Shown: positions 8,163 through 17,141 of the stretch, piece by piece | How positions within the stretch are numbered: the stretch's first letter is position 1 | Layout: each line of letters begins with the position of its first letter | Source of the DNA: Crocinitomicaceae bacterium | Lineage (GTDB): Bacteria > Bacteroidota > Bacteroidia > Flavobacteriales_D > Crocinitomicaceae | Assembly (NCBI GenBank): GCA_022447585.1 | Contig: JAKVAR010000014.1 | Location: 62,001 to 126,000 of the forward strand | Length of the DNA: 64,000 bases | Reading direction: 5' to 3' | Notes under the pieces: model-generated | The model's input: the letters and a program-made list of their open reading frames with translations, nothing else | Databases searched by the model: none | What the model was told of the DNA's origin: nothing | Translations under genes and position numbers: made by a program

Positions 8163-10376
8163 ATGAAGAATATTGGATTGTTATTATTTGTCATGTTTGT
8201 GACATTTATTTCGTTTTCGCAGGGTGAAGGGGTGTCAGCGATGGCCGGTAACCCTCAGTTACAAAAGAATATTGAGAGCATTATAACTCGGGCTAATGCA
8301 GGTACTTTTGATAGTACGTTTATTTATACAATTGATACGATAGACTTACCATTCTTCGATGAGTTTACAACGAATAAATTTCAACAGTACAATTCAGATT
8401 TTGCGGATCCAGGTGTAACTTCTGTTCTGGTGTATCGATTACATGATTCGCTTGATGTGCCTTTGTTTGGTGGAGAAACATTCTCTTTACAGCCAACGTT
8501 TAAAAGGACTGTAGATATAGGTAATTCTTCTGTGGTAGATGAGTTCTTTGATCCAGTTCCTGTTATGCTGGGCGATTTGTCGTCTTACCCAGTTACACAT
8601 GTTACAACAATGGTTTATCCTCCATTTCACATTTATGATACTGTGGATTTTGTCAATGATATTGATACTGTTTGGATGAGTGATCCAGAAGTTTATCAAG
8701 ATTCTGCTCGACAGTTTTTTGCTGATGTCAATGATCCAACTAAGCTTTGGATGGACAGCGAAGCTTATCACAATTATTCAATGGCAGTAAGTCCATGGTC
8801 TCTGGGTGTTGCTACTTTCGATGGTCTAGATGAATTTGGGTTCCCATACGCGATCAATACGACAACTTCAAATTACGCAGACCACTTAACGTCAAAACCA
8901 ATTGATATGAGTGGAGTTACAGCAGGAGATTCTTTGTATTTCAGTTTTTTATATCAACCAAAGGGATTTTGTGATGAACCTGAAGAGCAAGATTCTTTAA
9001 TTCTGGAGTTTTACGCAAAAGACCTAGATCAATGGAATCGGGTGTGGAGTACTTCAGGTGAGGGGTTAACCGGGTTTAAACATCAACACCTTTTGATTGA
9101 TAACGCTGATTATTACAAAAAAGGATTTCAGTTTAGATTTAAGAATTATGGTGGTTTGTCTGGAAGTTTAGATCATTTTCATGTTGATTATGTGAATTTA
9201 AGAGCGCTTTCAGGTTATCAAGATACGGTAATCCGCGATTTTGCTTTTGTTTATCCAATTTACACTTTATTGGAAACGTTTACTTCTGTTCCTTGGGATC
9301 ATTATAAAAATAATTCAGCAGGCAAGATGTCTTCTGAGGTTAAAGTCGTAGTTAGAAACAGTGATAATGTTCCTGAGAATGAGCAAGATGGAGCTACTAC
9401 AATTGAATACATGGGTACAACAGAAGGTAGTTTTGTTCTTTTAGAAAGCCTATTGAATAACGGAGATTTGAATTATTTACCTTGGACGGAATATACATCT
9501 TTCCATGACTTTTCTGGAGGCGATCAGTTTGCCGACGATAAAACGGGCCTCACAGAAGAGTTTGATGTCATTTCCACAGCTACACATCAAAATTCTAATT
9601 TCACATTAAATGATTCTACAACTTCAAAACAGTATTTCCAAAACTATTATAGTTATGATGATGGGACAGCTGAACAAGCTTATGGTCCGACAGGAGCTCA
9701 ATCAAGACTGGCAATCAAATATACAGCTTATGAAGCTGATTCTTTAATCGGTGTAATGATGCACTTTGTGCCTACGGTGGAAGATGTTTCGGATAAGCTA
9801 TTTTTATTAACGGTTTGGGATGATAATGGCGGCGAGCCTGGAGATACTTTATATCAAGATGCGTTGTTCTTTCCTCGTCAGCCTGATTACACATACGATC
9901 GAAATATTTTTAAGACTTATTATTTAAGAGATACCATGAAACTCCCTATAAATGGAACATTCTATGTTGGTTGGCAACAATTTGATCCTGAAAGATTAGG
10001 TGTCGGTTTGGATAAGAACATTGTAAATAATGAGTATACTTATTATAGTGTTGATGGTGTTTCTTGGAATCAATCCAATATTGAAGGGTCGGTCATGATT
10101 AGACCGGTATTCTCAACGAGTTATAATGTGGTGTTAGGAGTCCCTGAAACTAAACGTGAAGAGTTTGATGTTACGATTTACCCTAATCCTACAAATGGAG
10201 AGGTTAAAGTGAAAATGAATTCGGGGCAATACGAAGGAATACATATTTATAATATTCAAGGACAATTGATTCATTCTACGAATGAGTTGAATACAAATAT
10301 AAATGACGCTCCTGCAGGAGTATATTTTGTGAGACCTATCGGTTCTGCGAAAACATACAAAATCATTAAGCAATAA
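8163..10376 (+). CDS. Secreted protein with T9SS type A sorting domain
   Basis: A 737-residue exported protein. Residues 1-19 are a signal peptide (MKNIGLLLFVMFVTFISFSQ). The central part is beta-rich with jelly-roll-like stretches but no domain I can name and no evident catalytic motif. Residues about 665-737 are the C-terminal sorting domain used by the type IX secretion system: YPNPTNGEV, then IYNIQGQLI, and a final GVYFVRPIG...YKIIKQ strand. It should be secreted or attached to the cell surface. It sits between the PASTA gene and rluD, sharing the TAATG overlap with rluD. Confidence 0.85.
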   Translation: MKNIGLLLFVMFVTFISFSQGEGVSAMAGNPQLQKNIESIITRANAGTFDSTFIYTIDTIDLPFFDEFTTNKFQQYNSDFADPGVTSVLVYRLHDSLDVPLFGGETFSLQPTFKRTVDIGNSSVVDEFFDPVPVMLGDLSSYPVTHVTTMVYPPFHIYDTVDFVNDIDTVWMSDPEVYQDSARQFFADVNDPTKLWMDSEAYHNYSMAVSPWSLGVATFDGLDEFGFPYAINTTTSNYADHLTSKPIDMSGVTAGDSLYFSFLYQPKGFCDEPEEQDSLILEFYAKDLDQWNRVWSTSGEGLTGFKHQHLLIDNADYYKKGFQFRFKNYGGLSGSLDHFHVDYVNLRALSGYQDTVIRDFAFVYPIYTLLETFTSVPWDHYKNNSAGKMSSEVKVVVRNSDNVPENEQDGATTIEYMGTTEGSFVLLESLLNNGDLNYLPWTEYTSFHDFSGGDQFADDKTGLTEEFDVISTATHQNSNFTLNDSTTSKQYFQNYYSYDDGTAEQAYGPTGAQSRLAIKYTAYEADSLIGVMMHFVPTVEDVSDKLFLLTVWDDNGGEPGDTLYQDALFFPRQPDYTYDRNIFKTYYLRDTMKLPINGTFYVGWQQFDPERLGVGLDKNIVNNEYTYYSVDGVSWNQSNIEGSVMIRPVFSTSYNVVLGVPETKREEFDVTIYPNPTNGEVKVKMNSGQYEGIHIYNIQGQLIHSTNELNTNINDAPAGVYFVRPIGSAKTYKIIKQ

Positions 10377-11410
10377 TGAGTGATGAAACTCTAGATACTG
10401 AAGATCAGTCCGGTTCAGAAGAAATGTTTGAACATTATCGATTTGAAGCTGATCCTGGTCAGGAAGTCGTACGTATAGATAAATTCTTAATGGATCGTAT
10501 TCCAAATACTTCTAGGAATAAAATTCAGGTTGCAGCTAAGAATGGGAATATTCTAGTTGGTAATGTAAAGGTCAAACAAAACTATAAAATTAAGCCTTTA
10601 GATAAAATTTCTATTGTTTTACCTTATCCCGTTCGTGAGTTAGAATTGATTCCTGAAGACATTCCTTTGGAAATTGCATATGAAGATGATGATTTAATAG
10701 TTGTGAATAAACAAGCAGACATGGTTGTGCATCCCGGGTATGGCAACTATACTGGAACACTTGTTAATGGCCTGGTTTATCATATTGAAAACCTTCCAAG
10801 TAAAAAGCAGGATTATTTCGGAAGACCTGGGTTAGTTCATCGCTTGGATAAACATACTACTGGGTTATTAGTGATTGCCAAAACAGAGTATGCATTAACG
10901 CACCTGGCAAAGCAATTTTCGGACCGAACTACGGAAAGGAGATATCATGCGCTTGTTTGGGGAGATGTTAGGGAGGATGGAACCATCACAGGGCATGTTG
11001 GCCGTTCTTTAAAGAATAGAAAGGTAATGTCAGTTTTTCCGGATGGTGATCATGGAAAACATGCTGTAACACATTATAAAGTACTGAAAAATTTTGGATA
11101 TGTGACTTTGATTGAGTGTAAGTTAGAAACTGGAAGAACACACCAGATTAGAGCTCATATGAAGTATATAGGACATCCTTTGTTCTATGATTTGGAGTAT
11201 GGAGGCGATACTATACTGAAGGGGACCTCGAATTCGAAATACAAGAAGTTTATTGAGAATTGTTTCAGCTTGTTATCTGGACAGGCGCTGCATGCGAAGA
11301 CACTTGGGTTCCAACATCCTACTAAAGACGAATATATTAGGCTGAATTCTGACTTACCTCCTGGATTTCAACAGGTGTTGGATAAATGGGAGAAGTACAC
11401 AATTGTTTAA
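10376..11410 (+). CDS. rluD: RluD-type 23S rRNA pseudouridine synthase
   Basis: It converts specific uridines to pseudouridine, probably in helix 69 of 23S rRNA. It has an N-terminal S4 RNA-binding domain (about 30-90, with RIDKFLMDRIPNTSRNKIQ) and the RluA/RluD catalytic domain with HRLDKHTTGLLVIAKT, where Asp158 is the catalytic aspartate. The usual Ser after the second Thr is replaced by Thr-Gly, a conservative change. The acidic N-terminal tail of about 20 residues is a lineage feature. Start ATG overlaps the preceding stop (TAATG), so translation is probably coupled. Confidence 0.9.
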   Translation: MSDETLDTEDQSGSEEMFEHYRFEADPGQEVVRIDKFLMDRIPNTSRNKIQVAAKNGNILVGNVKVKQNYKIKPLDKISIVLPYPVRELELIPEDIPLEIAYEDDDLIVVNKQADMVVHPGYGNYTGTLVNGLVYHIENLPSKKQDYFGRPGLVHRLDKHTTGLLVIAKTEYALTHLAKQFSDRTTERRYHALVWGDVREDGTITGHVGRSLKNRKVMSVFPDGDHGKHAVTHYKVLKNFGYVTLIECKLETGRTHQIRAHMKYIGHPLFYDLEYGGDTILKGTSNSKYKKFIENCFSLLSGQALHAKTLGFQHPTKDEYIRLNSDLPPGFQQVLDKWEKYTIV

Positions 11411-11465
11411 TCGTTTAATAATGTTGAATTTCAACGTAAAATCGATTAATGTTTAACAGAAGTGA

Positions 11466-11492
11466 TTGCTATCGCTTTTTTTTCTATTTTTA
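11466..11492 (+). promoter_or_regulatory. Possible promoter of the PorE-like gene
   Basis: TTG (11466-11468), 16 bases, TAttTTTa (11485-11492). Spacing is short and the last base of the -7 box deviates. The rest of the 146-base gap shows nothing further. Confidence 0.3.
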
Positions 11493-11556
11493 CGTTCGTG
11501 AAAAACTATTCCTGACTAGGTTAGGTGAGTAATCAACAATTTGAAAAAGATATTTT

Positions 11557-13686
11557 ATGAAATTTAAAATCGCTTTAACGTTTTTGCTATTAACTGCTTC
11601 TACCGCAGTAACAGCACAGAACAAAGTAATTGCAAAGGCAGAGTTGGCTTTCGCGAGTGAGAACTATAGTGATGCTGCAGATAAATGTGAAGCTGCCTAT
11701 AAAAAACTCGGGCATAAAGGTGGAAACAAAAAGAAAGTGAAAAAGGCTGATATGGCTTTTAAAACTGGAGAATGTTACCGTTTAACTGAGCGTTATAGAG
11801 ATGCAAATGAATGGTATGATCGTGCTATTCTGCTGGAACAGTATAACGCAACTCCTGAGATTTATTTATATAATGGAGATATGTTGCAGATGATGCAAGA
11901 TTACGATAAAGCGATTGAGAGTTATGAGGAGTATCTTAAGTTAGTTCCTGCTGATGAAAGAGCTTTAGTAGGGATTCAGTCGTGTAAAATGCACAAAGAA
12001 TTTGTTGCAGAGAAAACACGTCATGTAATTGAGAATCAAACTGCAATCAATAAGAAAGAATTTGATATGGCTCCTATGTTTGGTGATCGTAAGATGACTA
12101 AAATGTATTTTGGTTCTGGTAGAGATGAATCTACTGGAAAGGATAAGGATCCAAGAACGGGAGAAGGTTACATGGATTTGTGGGTTTCTGAACTTGATAA
12201 GAAAGGAAACTGGACGGAACCGTACTTAGTAAAAGGAGAGGGCATCAATACCGTGGATAATGAAGGAACTGTTTGCTTCGACTCTAGATTTAAAAAAATG
12301 TTCTTTACGAGATGTCCTAACCTGAAGAAAACAAACTTGGGCTGTGATATTTGGGTTGCAGATGCTAAGGGTAAGACTGAATGGAAAGAGCCTGTAAAAC
12401 TGGAATTAAAGGCACATGACTCTGTATCTGTTGGTCACCCTGCAACAATGGATGGTAAATACTTAATTTTTGCCTCTGATATGGCAGGTGGTTATGGTGG
12501 ACGTGATTTATGGTATACTACCTACGATAAAAAAGCTGATACGTGGGCTGCACCAAAAAATATGGGACCAGAAATCAATACTAAAGGAAATGAATTGTTT
12601 CCAACCTTTGCTATGAACGGAGATTTGATCTTCGCTACTGATGGTTTAAAAGGTATGGGAGGTCTGGATATTTTTAGAGCGGCTCGTGTTGGTGAAGAGA
12701 ATAAATGGGAGAACCCAACTAATATGGGAGCACCTATTAATAGTACTAGTAATGATTATGCTTTAGTTGAGTATGATAAGAGAAAGGGTTACTTTACTTC
12801 TGAAAGAAAAACAAGTGGCGGCGAGTATGTTCCTGACATTTATTCATATGTATTGCCTCCAAACATTTACGACTTAAAAGTTATCGTGTCTGAATTGGGA
12901 AATACTGCAGAGAAAATTGAAGATTGTAAAGTTGTTGTAACTGCCAGTGATGGTGCGACATGGGAAGGTTATACTGACGAAAACGGAGGTGTATTCTGGG
13001 ATAAGAAACCGGCAGGAGAACGTTATATTAACGAAGAGTCAAGCTACAGAATTAACATTTCTAAAGAGGGGTACCATGAGGATAAAAATGGAGCTTCAAT
13101 TTCTACGGAAGGTTTAGATTATGGTCAAAACTTTATCATTGATATGGCATTGTTGCCTAAAAAACCTATTCGTCTTCCTGAGGTGAGATATCCACTTAAT
13201 AAATGGGACTTGTTAGTAGATTCTACAATTAACTCAACGGATTCATTATTGTTCGTATTTGATTTATTAGAAGAGTATCCGGGAATGGTGCTAGAGTTGA
13301 GTTCTCACTCAGATGCTAGAGGTAAAGCTACCCCAAATCAGAAGTTGTCTGAGAATAGAGCTAAAGCTTGTTACAAATATTTAGTTGAAGTCAAAGGTGT
13401 TGATCCAAGAAGGATTATTCCGGTTGGTAAGGGAGAAGCTGAACCAAGAACGGTTTGGAAAAAAGGTGATACGTACTATGCGGTTCGCCCGCAGGATGGA
13501 GATGTTGAGGAAATTCTTTTAACAGAGTCTTATATTAATAAGTTTAGAAGAAGTGATAAAGTGACTTTTAAGTTACTTCATCAATTCAATAGACGTACTG
13601 AGGGGAAAGTGGTAACTATGGATTTTGATCCTGAAACGGCACCACCTGCTGATCCAAAACACTTAAAGTTTGTCAAATATCCGTAA
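11557..13686 (+). CDS. PorE-like outer-membrane protein: TPR, PD40 propeller, carboxypeptidase-regulatory and OmpA domains
   Basis: A 709-residue envelope protein with signal peptide 1-20. In order it has TPR-like helices (about 24-150), a PD40/WD40-like propeller (about 175-430, with repeated DLW or DIF signatures such as GGRDLWYTTYD and GGLDIFRAA), a carboxypeptidase-regulatory-like fold (about 435-535) and an OmpA peptidoglycan-binding domain (about 545-650, SHSDARG and LSENRAKACYKYL). This is the architecture of Porphyromonas PorE (PG1058), a T9SS component that anchors the machinery to peptidoglycan. Bacteroidota have several paralogues of this design, so orthology is unproven. It is monocistronic, with a strong terminator. 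Confidence 0.82.
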   Translation: MKFKIALTFLLLTASTAVTAQNKVIAKAELAFASENYSDAADKCEAAYKKLGHKGGNKKKVKKADMAFKTGECYRLTERYRDANEWYDRAILLEQYNATPEIYLYNGDMLQMMQDYDKAIESYEEYLKLVPADERALVGIQSCKMHKEFVAEKTRHVIENQTAINKKEFDMAPMFGDRKMTKMYFGSGRDESTGKDKDPRTGEGYMDLWVSELDKKGNWTEPYLVKGEGINTVDNEGTVCFDSRFKKMFFTRCPNLKKTNLGCDIWVADAKGKTEWKEPVKLELKAHDSVSVGHPATMDGKYLIFASDMAGGYGGRDLWYTTYDKKADTWAAPKNMGPEINTKGNELFPTFAMNGDLIFATDGLKGMGGLDIFRAARVGEENKWENPTNMGAPINSTSNDYALVEYDKRKGYFTSERKTSGGEYVPDIYSYVLPPNIYDLKVIVSELGNTAEKIEDCKVVVTASDGATWEGYTDENGGVFWDKKPAGERYINEESSYRINISKEGYHEDKNGASISTEGLDYGQNFIIDMALLPKKPIRLPEVRYPLNKWDLLVDSTINSTDSLLFVFDLLEEYPGMVLELSSHSDARGKATPNQKLSENRAKACYKYLVEVKGVDPRRIIPVGKGEAEPRTVWKKGDTYYAVRPQDGDVEEILLTESYINKFRRSDKVTFKLLHQFNRRTEGKVVTMDFDPETAPPADPKHLKFVKYP

Positions 13687-13710
13687 TCAAGGGGTGTAAA
13701 AATTAAACTT

Positions 13711-13742
13711 AAAAAGGTGCTTATTATTAAGCGCCTTTTTTT
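13711..13742 (+). terminator. Terminator after the PorE-like gene
   Basis: A 13-bp stem (AAAAAGGTGCTTA / TAAGCGCCTTTTT, one G-T pair) with a 4-base loop runs into a T tract. Confidence 0.9.
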
Positions 13743-13763
13743 GTATCTTATTGTAAACCTAAC

Positions 13764-14903
13764 ATGATGACCGAAAAATATCTACACTATTTGTGGGGCA
13801 GTAAACAATTTCCTGCTGTTGATACTGTTTTAACAAATGGAGAGTCAGTTCTTGTTAAAAGTATTGGAGAATACAATGAAAATCTAAAAGGTCCTGATTT
13901 TAAGTTTGGTGCAGTTAAATTTGGCGATGTGGTCGAATATGGTTCTATAGAAATACATTTGAAAGGCTCTGATTGGTATACACATAATCATCATTTAGAT
14001 AAGAATTATGATAATGTGATTCTGCATGTTGTATATGAAAATGACAAACCTGTGTTCCAAAATGGCCGGCAGATTCCAACATTGGAGTTAAAAGGTTTTA
14101 TAGATAGTCGCAATATAGAAAAGGAAAAGGTAAATCGATTTTTTAATTATAGTTTTCCATGCGCTAATGGTCTGAATCAGATTGCGCCTTTCTATCTTAA
14201 AAGAATGATTGATCTTGCAATGGTGAAAAAGTTGAATACTAAGCAGAATCAATTGAGAGAATTTGTGAATGGGTCTAATTCGGAAATATTTTATACCCTT
14301 CTTGTAGTGGCTTTTGGGATGAAGGTGAATCAAAACTTGTTCTTAGAGTTGTTGGAAGAGCTCCCATATGATCTAATGTTAAGTCTTAAGAAAACCGGTA
14401 GGTTATGTCAATTTACGAATGCGCTGACTGAAAAGTTAGAACACAGTGCGAGTTGGAATACGAAAGGTATGAGACCTAATGGTTTTCCTAAAGTTCGGAT
14501 AAATCAATTGCTTCGAATTCTTGAATTTCACGATTTAGAAAACTTAACGGATGTTCTTTTGAAGGGGTCCGCAAACGAGGTGTTAATATACTTTTATTCT
14601 GCTTGTAAGAGCGCGGGTTTGACTCGAGATTTTGCCAAGCATCTGTCCGTGAACGTTCTTGCTCCATTCTTTTGGTGGGTGGGCGATGTGTCTCAAGTGG
14701 ATTCGTTTCAAGACAAATCAATTAAACTACTATTGCTAATTTCACCAGAGAAAAACAATGAATTAAATAAGATACAAGAGGTCTTTGGGAATGCAAATAA
14801 TGCCTATGAATCTCAAGCTTTAATTGCACTCAATCGTTTCTATTGCTCTGGTAAAAAATGCTTATCTTGCGATATAGGAAATAAGGTGTTAAATAGGCTT
14901 TAA
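13764..14903 (+). CDS. DUF2851 family protein
   Basis: A 379-residue cytoplasmic protein of the DUF2851 family, found widely in Bacteroidota and without a known function. Recognisable family features are LHYLWGSKQFP near the N terminus, GPDFKFGAVKFGD, and the EIHLKGSDWYTHNHHLD stretch (residues about 74-90), which has a metal- or nucleic-acid-like cluster of His and Asp. A CxxC-like C-terminal CSGKKCLSCDIG could bind metal. The first two codons are both ATG, so the start may be 13764 or 13767. It overlaps the downstream PspC gene by one base. Confidence 0.78.
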   Translation: MMTEKYLHYLWGSKQFPAVDTVLTNGESVLVKSIGEYNENLKGPDFKFGAVKFGDVVEYGSIEIHLKGSDWYTHNHHLDKNYDNVILHVVYENDKPVFQNGRQIPTLELKGFIDSRNIEKEKVNRFFNYSFPCANGLNQIAPFYLKRMIDLAMVKKLNTKQNQLREFVNGSNSEIFYTLLVVAFGMKVNQNLFLELLEELPYDLMLSLKKTGRLCQFTNALTEKLEHSASWNTKGMRPNGFPKVRINQLLRILEFHDLENLTDVLLKGSANEVLIYFYSACKSAGLTRDFAKHLSVNVLAPFFWWVGDVSQVDSFQDKSIKLLLLISPEKNNELNKIQEVFGNANNAYESQALIALNRFYCSGKKCLSCDIGNKVLNRL

Positions 14904-15133
14904 TGATACAAAAAATTATATTTTTTTTTGAAATGCGTTCCTTCGGTGTTTGCGCTTGGTGGGCAAGAAAATTGGGAATTAGCGGTGCAAAGGTGCGTTT
15001 AGGTTTTATATATTCGTCCTTTATTGCCTTAGGCTCACCTTTACTGATCTATTTAATTATGGCTTGGGTTTTAGAGCATAAACATTATTTTAAACTTCAG
15101 AGTAGAAAACGAAATACCATTTGGGAGTTGTAG
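14903..15133 (+). CDS. Small PspC-domain membrane protein
   Basis: A 76-residue protein with the PspC fold: an N-terminal amphipathic stretch with GVCAWWARKLGIS, then a membrane helix at about 37-56. PspC proteins sense membrane stress in proteobacteria and activate the psp response; in Bacteroidota small PspC proteins exist without the psp system and their role is unclear. It lies between DUF2851 and a potassium channel with gaps of -1 and 3 bases, so it is co-transcribed. Confidence 0.75.
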   Translation: MIQKIIFFFEMRSFGVCAWWARKLGISGAKVRLGFIYSSFIALGSPLLIYLIMAWVLEHKHYFKLQSRKRNTIWEL

Positions 15134-15136
15134 CTT

Positions 15137-16162
15137 ATGTTGTTCAATTATAAATTGTTTTCTCGGGTATACTACTTTGTTCTACTTTTGGTGTTGATTA
15201 CTGCTGGAGGAACAATCGGTTTTATGATAATCGAAGATTGGAACTTCATCGACTCTTTCTATATGACCATAATTACTATATCTACGGTTGGTTATGGCGA
15301 GGTGCAAGAGCTTACCCTTTATGGGAAACTATTTGTTTCATTTTTGATTATGTCAAGTTTTGGAACATTCGCTTATGCCATTACATCAATAACATCTTAC
15401 CTTGTTGGTGGAGAATACAAGAAATATTTTAAAGAATATAAGACTATGCAAGAAGTTAAAAAGATGAATAATCATGTCATTATTTGTGGATTCGGAAGGG
15501 TAGGAAAACAAGTGGCTGACGATTTAGAGTCTCATGGTACTCCTTTTATAATTGTTGAGGTAAACGAGCAAATTGTTGTCCATGAAAAAGAGAATGATAA
15601 ATTCATTTTTCTTCAAGGGGATAGTACAAATGATCAGACTTTGATTGCAGCTGGCATTGAGAATGCTAGGGCAATTATTACTTGCTTACCTAAGGATGCA
15701 GATAACATATATGTGGTGCTTGCGGCGCGTGAGTTCAATAAAGATATTCTTATTGTAAGTCGCGCCTCTAATAATTCTGCTGTTTCTAAGTTGAAGATGG
15801 CCGGTGCTGACAATGTTATTATGCCGGACGCTATAGGAGGCTCTCATATGGCTTCGTTAATTGCTAACCCTGATGTTATGGAATTTCTAGATATTATTCG
15901 AGTGCAAGGGTATAGTGGTGCAAATGTAGAATCAATTCATTATTCTGAACTTCCGGAGATTTATAGAGATAAAACGATTGAAGAGCTTGAAGCCAAAAGA
16001 ATTACAGGTGTGACAATTATAGGATTTAAAGATTTGCATGGAAGATATATAATAAACCCACCACTCGATACTAAGGTTGTTGAAGGTTCCAGAGTCTTTG
16101 TCCTTGGTAGTGAAGATCAAATTAAAAAGCTTGTTACACATTTCCATTTACAGCATAAATAA
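15137..16162 (+). CDS. Potassium channel with RCK (TrkA-N/TrkA-C) domains
   Basis: A 341-residue two-helix K+ channel. Membrane helices are at about 10-32 and 62-85, with the selectivity filter STVGYGE at residues 49-55 between them. A TrkA-N Rossmann domain starts at about 112 (VIICGFGRVGKQVADDL), and a TrkA-C domain follows at about 250-335. It resembles MthK/YugO-type ligand-gated channels. The filter Gly-Tyr-Gly is intact, so it should conduct K+. It overlaps the RmlD-like gene by one base. Confidence 0.92.
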   Translation: MLFNYKLFSRVYYFVLLLVLITAGGTIGFMIIEDWNFIDSFYMTIITISTVGYGEVQELTLYGKLFVSFLIMSSFGTFAYAITSITSYLVGGEYKKYFKEYKTMQEVKKMNNHVIICGFGRVGKQVADDLESHGTPFIIVEVNEQIVVHEKENDKFIFLQGDSTNDQTLIAAGIENARAIITCLPKDADNIYVVLAAREFNKDILIVSRASNNSAVSKLKMAGADNVIMPDAIGGSHMASLIANPDVMEFLDIIRVQGYSGANVESIHYSELPEIYRDKTIEELEAKRITGVTIIGFKDLHGRYIINPPLDTKVVEGSRVFVLGSEDQIKKLVTHFHLQHK

Positions 16163-17049
16163 TGAAGATACTAATTACTGGTTCTAACGGATTGTTAGGA
16201 CAAAAACTAGTCGATTACTGCGAGGTTAATTCAATCGATTATATAGCAACCTCAAAAGGGGAGAATAGAAACTCTGATTGTTCAATAGCTAATTATTATG
16301 AGTTAGATGTTACTCTAAAAGAGCAGGTTTTATCTTTGGTAGAAAAGATTAGACCTACGCATATAATTCATACCGCCGCAATAACGAATGTTGATTTCTG
16401 TGAGTTGAATCCGGAAGATTGTGAATTGGTTAATGTTACTGCAACTAAATATTTAATAGAAGCGAGCAATAAAGTAAAGGCGCACTTTCAATTTGTTTCA
16501 ACTGATTTTGTGTTTGATGGTCAGAAAGGAAATTATATAGAAACAGATCCTGTAAATCCATTGAGCGAATATGCTTCTTCTAAAGTTAAATCCGAAAAAT
16601 TGGTTGATGATCTCTGCGAATATGGTAGTTCTATTATTAGAACAATTATTGTTTATGGAAAAGGCAATAACCTTTCGCGGTCTAATGTTATTGACTGGGC
16701 TAAAGGGGCTCTTGAAAAAGGTGATGAAATAAATATCATTGACGATCAGTTTAGAGCTCCTACTTTTGCGGATGATTTAGCAGCAGGATGTATGGGGGTA
16801 ATCAAACATCAAGAAGAAGGGATTTTTCATATTTCCGGACCAGAAACGATGTCTATTTATGCGTTGGTTGAAAGAATATCGAACCACTTTGGGTATGATA
16901 TGTCAATTGTAAACAAGATTTCGAGTTCTACATTGAATCAACCGGCGAAACGCCCTCCACATACAGGATTCGATTTAACCAAGGCGTATACAAAGATTAA
17001 TTATGCGCCTAGAACGATAGAGGAAACATTGGATATTATCTATTCTTGA
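16162..17049 (+). CDS. RmlD-like dTDP-4-dehydrorhamnose reductase family SDR
   Basis: A 295-residue SDR of the RmlD_sub_bind family. It shows the cofactor site GSNGLLGQKLVDYC at the N terminus, HTAAITNVDFCE (like the RmlD family HxAAYTxVDxxE), FVSTDFVFDGQKGNY and the catalytic YASSK. RmlD makes dTDP-rhamnose; this gene is outside any rml cluster and sits in a K+ channel operon, so it may act on another sugar or S-adenosylmethionine-linked role of family members such as MAT2B. The specific substrate is uncertain. Confidence 0.82.
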   Translation: MKILITGSNGLLGQKLVDYCEVNSIDYIATSKGENRNSDCSIANYYELDVTLKEQVLSLVEKIRPTHIIHTAAITNVDFCELNPEDCELVNVTATKYLIEASNKVKAHFQFVSTDFVFDGQKGNYIETDPVNPLSEYASSKVKSEKLVDDLCEYGSSIIRTIIVYGKGNNLSRSNVIDWAKGALEKGDEINIIDDQFRAPTFADDLAAGCMGVIKHQEEGIFHISGPETMSIYALVERISNHFGYDMSIVNKISSSTLNQPAKRPPHTGFDLTKAYTKINYAPRTIEETLDIIYS

Positions 17050-17098
17050 TGGAATTCCGACCTGAAAAGCAGCAGTGTGGCTAGAAGTTTATTATTGC

Positions 17099-17106
17099 TA
17101 TATTTG
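17099..17106 (+). promoter_or_regulatory. -7 box of the AGCS symporter gene
   Basis: A perfect TAtaTTTG lies 35 bases before ATG 17142. The expected -33 region reads GTGTGG, only a partial match. Confidence 0.45.
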
Positions 17107-17141
17107 TTCCTCGCTCAAAATATTGAACCTTAACTATAATC

